This document shows positions 39,508-42,688 of a DNA stretch of 42,688 bases, piece after piece. How positions within the stretch are numbered: the first letter of the stretch is position 1; the number at the start of each line of letters is the position of its first letter. The position numbers were made by a program, and so were the translations under genes. Source of the DNA: Sphingobacteriales bacterium (lineage in GTDB: Bacteria; Bacteroidota; Bacteroidia; Chitinophagales; Chitinophagaceae). Below the pieces are notes generated by a model that saw only the letters and a program-made list of their open reading frames with translations, ran no database searches and had not been told where the DNA came from. Where the stretch lies: assembly GCA_023251235.1 (NCBI GenBank), contig JAHEZE010000017.1:1-42688 (forward strand), given 5' to 3'.

Positions 39508-40644
39508 ATGAAAAAGCTTTTTTACATTTTATTAATACTGTTTGGTTTTTTTACCGGATGCAGGCAACGGTACGACCCGCCTCTAAACTCTTTACCCAAT
39601 TCATTTCTTGTAGTAGAAGGAGTATTGAATGCAGCGCAGGATTCTACGACTGTACATTTAACCAGAACTTTTAAGCTGGAGCAAACTGCAACAATCAGGA
39701 CAGAGAATAATGCACAGCTTACGGTGGAAGGAAAGGACAATACAATTTCTTCCCTTACTGAAACAGGAAATGGCAATTATGTATCCGGTAATCTTCATCT
39801 TAATCCCAATAATGAATACCGGTTAAGAATCAAAACAACTGATGGGAAAGAATACTTATCTGATTATGTGAAAGTTAAATTAACTCCTCCTATTGATAGC
39901 ATCGGTTGGGACAGAAGTAATGAGGGGTTACAGATTTATGTAAATACAAAAGATCCTTTGAATGCAACCCGTTATTACCGGTGGGAATATGAAGAAACCT
40001 GGGAAATCCACTCTTCATATTTTTCCTATTTTGTTTATGAAAACGGGATTGTACGGCCGAGGCAGCTTCCGGCCGAAAATGTTTATACTTGTTGGAAGTA
40101 TAACAATTCTTCAGATATTATTCTGGCAAATTCTAATCGTTTGCAGGACGATATTATTTATAAGGGTCCGATCACTTTAATTTCTCCCGGCGATGAAAGA
40201 TTAGGGGAGCGGTATAGCATACTTGTCAGGGAATATTCATTGGAGCGGGAAGCTTATGATTTTTTTGAGTTGATAAAAAAGAATACTCAGGATATTGGCT
40301 CACTTTTTAGTCCACAGCCTTCTGAAATAAGAGGAAATATACATTGTATCAATAATCCCGCTGAGTTTGTGATAGGATATGTTTCGGTATCCTCAATTCA
40401 AAAGAAAAGAATATTTATTTCTTCCGCTGAAGTTCCTCAGTGGGGTTTTTCATTTTTACAAGGTTGCCCTTCAGTAAAAGTGGCTCTTAACCCCGATAGC
40501 GTCAAACTTTACTTCAATAATTTCAATCTGGTTCCTTATGATATTGATCCACCTTTATTTCCCACTTCTTATAAAACTTCGACTCCCGATTGCCTGGATT
40601 GTAGAGTAAGAGGCGGAAAATTATTAAAACCATCTTATTGGTAA
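39508..40644 (+). CDS. DUF4249-family lipoprotein
   Basis: A 378-residue lipoprotein with lipobox FFTGC (Cys18). The domain matches the DUF4249 pattern: an N-terminal FLVVEGVLNA segment followed by a beta-rich region (YRLRIKTTDGKEYLSDYVKV, TPPIDSIGW), a central RYYRWEYEETWEIHSSY, and Cys pairs near the C-terminus (CLDCRVRGGK). The family is found mostly in Bacteroidota, next to TonB-dependent receptors, and probably takes the place of a SusD-like partner. Its ATG immediately follows the receptor's stop codon (TAAATG), so translation is coupled. Confidence 0.9.
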   Translation: MKKLFYILLILFGFFTGCRQRYDPPLNSLPNSFLVVEGVLNAAQDSTTVHLTRTFKLEQTATIRTENNAQLTVEGKDNTISSLTETGNGNYVSGNLHLNPNNEYRLRIKTTDGKEYLSDYVKVKLTPPIDSIGWDRSNEGLQIYVNTKDPLNATRYYRWEYEETWEIHSSYFSYFVYENGIVRPRQLPAENVYTCWKYNNSSDIILANSNRLQDDIIYKGPITLISPGDERLGERYSILVREYSLEREAYDFFELIKKNTQDIGSLFSPQPSEIRGNIHCINNPAEFVIGYVSVSSIQKKRIFISSAEVPQWGFSFLQGCPSVKVALNPDSVKLYFNNFNLVPYDIDPPLFPTSYKTSTPDCLDCRVRGGKLLKPSYW

Positions 40645-40666
40645 TATCAATTAAGAAGTAACATTT

Positions 40667-42688
40667 ATGAACAAACATTTTTTTTTGATGATAAAATACT
40701 CCGGCATAATAATTTTTCAATTTTTATGCTGTCATGTTTTTTCACAACAGGCAATAAATGCATCAGTGGTTGAAAAGCTAAAGTCTTACAGCAGTAAAGC
40801 GGTTCAGGAAAAATTATTTCTTCATACAGACAAAGAATTTTATGTGGCAGGGGAGATATTGTGGTTTAAGATCTATTATACAGACGGCACATTCCATCAG
40901 CATATAGATTTGAGTAAGGTAGCATATACAGAAATTTTAAATGAAATGAATGAAGTGGTTTTGCAGGAAAAAATTTCTCTTCAGCCCGGCAAGGGCAGGG
41001 GATCATTCTATTTACCCATTTCTTTAACTACCGGAAATTATACCTTAAGAGCCTATACCCGCTGGATGAAAAATTTTGATGAAGGATATTTTTTCGAAAA
41101 GAAAATTACTATTGTAAATACTTTAAAAAATTCTGAACCTTCTGCAGTTAAAGATACCCTTCAGGCATCCGTTGATTTTTTTCCGGAAGGAGGCAACCTG
41201 GTAGCGGGTATTCAAAGCAGGGTTGGTTTTAAAGTAACAGGCAGCAGGGGAAGCATTGATAATTTTCATGGATATATTACTGATAAAAATGGGGATACAA
41301 TAACTTCATTTGCCCCGTTAAAATTTGGAATCGGCAATTTTGATTTTACACCCGTTGCCGGTAACAATTATAAAGCAACTGTATTATTGGCTGATAGCAC
41401 GGTTATTAAAAAATCGTTACCGGAAATTTTCAACTATGGTTATACAATGCGGGTAGTGGAAAATAACACAGGCCAGGTGGCAATAACGGTAAAAAGAAAG
41501 AGAATGCCTGCAGAACAGGATGCAGAACAAATATTACTGGTGACACATACCAGGCAAATACCGGGTGTTGCAGAAAAAAAATTATTGAGTAGTGGTGACA
41601 GCGCTGTGTTCTTAATTGATAAAAACAGAATTGCTAAAGGGATAACACAATTCACCATCTTTAACGGGAATGATAAGCCGGTATGTGAAAGATTATTTTT
41701 TAGTAAACCATCGCCGCGGGTTTCTTTACAGGTAAAAAGTGACCGGGATCTATACGGGAACCGGGAACCAATCAGCCTTTCCTTAAATGCCCAATATAAT
41801 TCAGGCAATACTATTCCTCTAAATTTATCGGCTTCAGTTTTTTATATTGATACACTTCAGCAGCCTGATCAATCATCTATTTACAGTTATATGTGGCTTA
41901 CAGCTGACCTGCCGGGGAACATTGAGTCACCCGGATATTATTTTTCAGATGACCCGGATGTAAGGGTAGCTACGGATAACCTGATGCTGACACATGGCTG
42001 GCGCAGATTTAAATGGGATGATATACTGAAAAGCCAGGATGGGTTTGTAAAATATTTACCTGAAATAAATGGTCAGTTAGTGGAAGGCAGGGTAAAAGAT
42101 ATAAGAGATGGAAAGCCTGCACAGGATATAAACACTTATTTGTCTATAGCCGGACATCCTTTTAGTTTTTATACTTCGGAAAGTGATGAGCATGGTATTG
42201 TTTCCTATGAAGTAAAAAATTATTATGGCAACAGGCAGGTAATTGCACAGCCGGGCATTGATGCTGATTCTTTTTATAAAGTAGAAATTATAAATCCTTT
42301 TTTTGAAACAACAACCGGCAGAAAATATGCCCCTTACCTGTTACCAGAAAATGTTAAAGAGCAACTTTTGCAGAAAAGCATAGGTATGCAGGTACAGAAT
42401 ATTTATTCGGGTGATAGCTTACGGAATTTTATCAGCCCGGTTATAACCGATACCCTTCCTTTTTATGGGTTAGCCGAGCATAGCTATAAACTGGACGACT
42501 ATAAACGGTTTATCACTATGGAAGAAGTGCTGAGGGAATATGTTGCTGAAATTGAAGTGGGAAAGCGGAACGGAAAACTGACTGTTAAGATTTTTAATCC
42601 TGAAACACATGATTTTTATAATGGCTTTTCTCTTGTTTTAGTAGACGGGGTTGCATTGACAGATGCCGGAAAAATATTTTCTTATGAT
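40667..42688 (+). CDS. Partial MG2-type (alpha-2-macroglobulin-like) secreted protein
   Basis: A reading frame open from ATG 40667 to the right edge gives 674 residues and no stop. It has a signal peptide ending near VFSQQ. The first domains resemble the MG2 folds of Bacteroidota macroglobulin-like proteins: EKLFLHTDKEFYVAGEILWF, then SLPISL-TTGNYTLRAYTRW, SVDFFPEGGNLVAG and DRDLYGNREPISLSL. The segment VLVDGVALTDAGKIFSYD at the edge recalls a TonB-plug-like motif seen near the C-terminus of such proteins. It starts 22 bases after the DUF4249 gene, completing the operon secreted unknown, TonB receptor, DUF4249, MG2. The thioester region is not seen. The C-terminus lies outside the window. Confidence 0.88.
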   Translation, partial: MNKHFFLMIKYSGIIIFQFLCCHVFSQQAINASVVEKLKSYSSKAVQEKLFLHTDKEFYVAGEILWFKIYYTDGTFHQHIDLSKVAYTEILNEMNEVVLQEKISLQPGKGRGSFYLPISLTTGNYTLRAYTRWMKNFDEGYFFEKKITIVNTLKNSEPSAVKDTLQASVDFFPEGGNLVAGIQSRVGFKVTGSRGSIDNFHGYITDKNGDTITSFAPLKFGIGNFDFTPVAGNNYKATVLLADSTVIKKSLPEIFNYGYTMRVVENNTGQVAITVKRKRMPAEQDAEQILLVTHTRQIPGVAEKKLLSSGDSAVFLIDKNRIAKGITQFTIFNGNDKPVCERLFFSKPSPRVSLQVKSDRDLYGNREPISLSLNAQYNSGNTIPLNLSASVFYIDTLQQPDQSSIYSYMWLTADLPGNIESPGYYFSDDPDVRVATDNLMLTHGWRRFKWDDILKSQDGFVKYLPEINGQLVEGRVKDIRDGKPAQDINTYLSIAGHPFSFYTSESDEHGIVSYEVKNYYGNRQVIAQPGIDADSFYKVEIINPFFETTTGRKYAPYLLPENVKEQLLQKSIGMQVQNIYSGDSLRNFISPVITDTLPFYGLAEHSYKLDDYKRFITMEEVLREYVAEIEVGKRNGKLTVKIFNPETHDFYNGFSLVLVDGVALTDAGKIFSYD

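Noticed and set aside
1-42688. tRNA, rRNA, insertion sequence or phage genes
   Set aside because: No cloverleaf, rRNA segment, transposase or integrase was seen in any part of the window.

Overview
The window comes from a low-GC member of the Bacteroidota, most likely the Chitinophagaceae or a close relative. The evidence is a type IX secretion C-terminal sorting domain, a TonB-dependent receptor with an STN and carboxypeptidase-like N-terminus followed by a DUF4249 lipoprotein, the absence of Shine-Dalgarno sites, many 'short-signal-peptide ending in AQ/SQ' secreted proteins, and the hisGDCBHAF(IE) order with a bifunctional hisB.

Region 1 (1-20.9 kb) is a two-component signalling island. 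After a truncated minus-strand gene at the left edge (first 42 codons, faintly WhiB-like), six sensor kinases and six response regulators follow on the plus strand. Three kinases are NarL-type (HisKA_3): a soluble protein with ten PAS domains (468-4907), a membrane protein with CHASE3, eight PAS and two GAF domains (6068-11320), and a smaller three-PAS protein (12575-14374). They are interleaved with two LuxR/NarL-type DNA-binding regulators and two receiver-only proteins. Three more kinases (14656-19857) carry phytochrome-like HisKA domains, are translationally coupled, and lead into two Rcp1-like receiver-only regulators. About 27 PAS domains occur in total; several are obvious duplications of one another, and the joints are the same 'DITERKKAEE' linker.

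Region 2 (20.9-25.8 kb) begins after a terminator and encodes cell-envelope proteins: a two-helix membrane protein overlapped by a small outer-membrane-barrel-like protein, then a large secreted beta-helix-like protein and a secreted protein with a T9SS sorting domain.

Region 3 (25.8-34.1 kb, minus strand) is a complete histidine operon, read hisG-D-C-B-H-A-lysE-F-IE, with a LysE/RhtB exporter gene inserted. Upstream lies a clear ribosome-mediated attenuator: a 19-codon leader peptide with six His codons, a 10-bp terminator hairpin and a possible 7-bp antiterminator. Ahead of the leader peptide sits an unlisted 41-residue lipoprotein gene. Six GC-rich palindromic elements are embedded in frame inside hisF, hisA, hisH, hisB, hisC and hisD; three of them build N-terminal extensions.

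Region 4 (34.2-42.7 kb, plus strand) has a DnaQ-like exonuclease, a polyprenyl-phosphate mannosyltransferase-like GT2 protein, and an operon of a secreted unknown, a TonB-dependent receptor, a DUF4249 lipoprotein and a truncated MG2-type protein that runs off the right edge.
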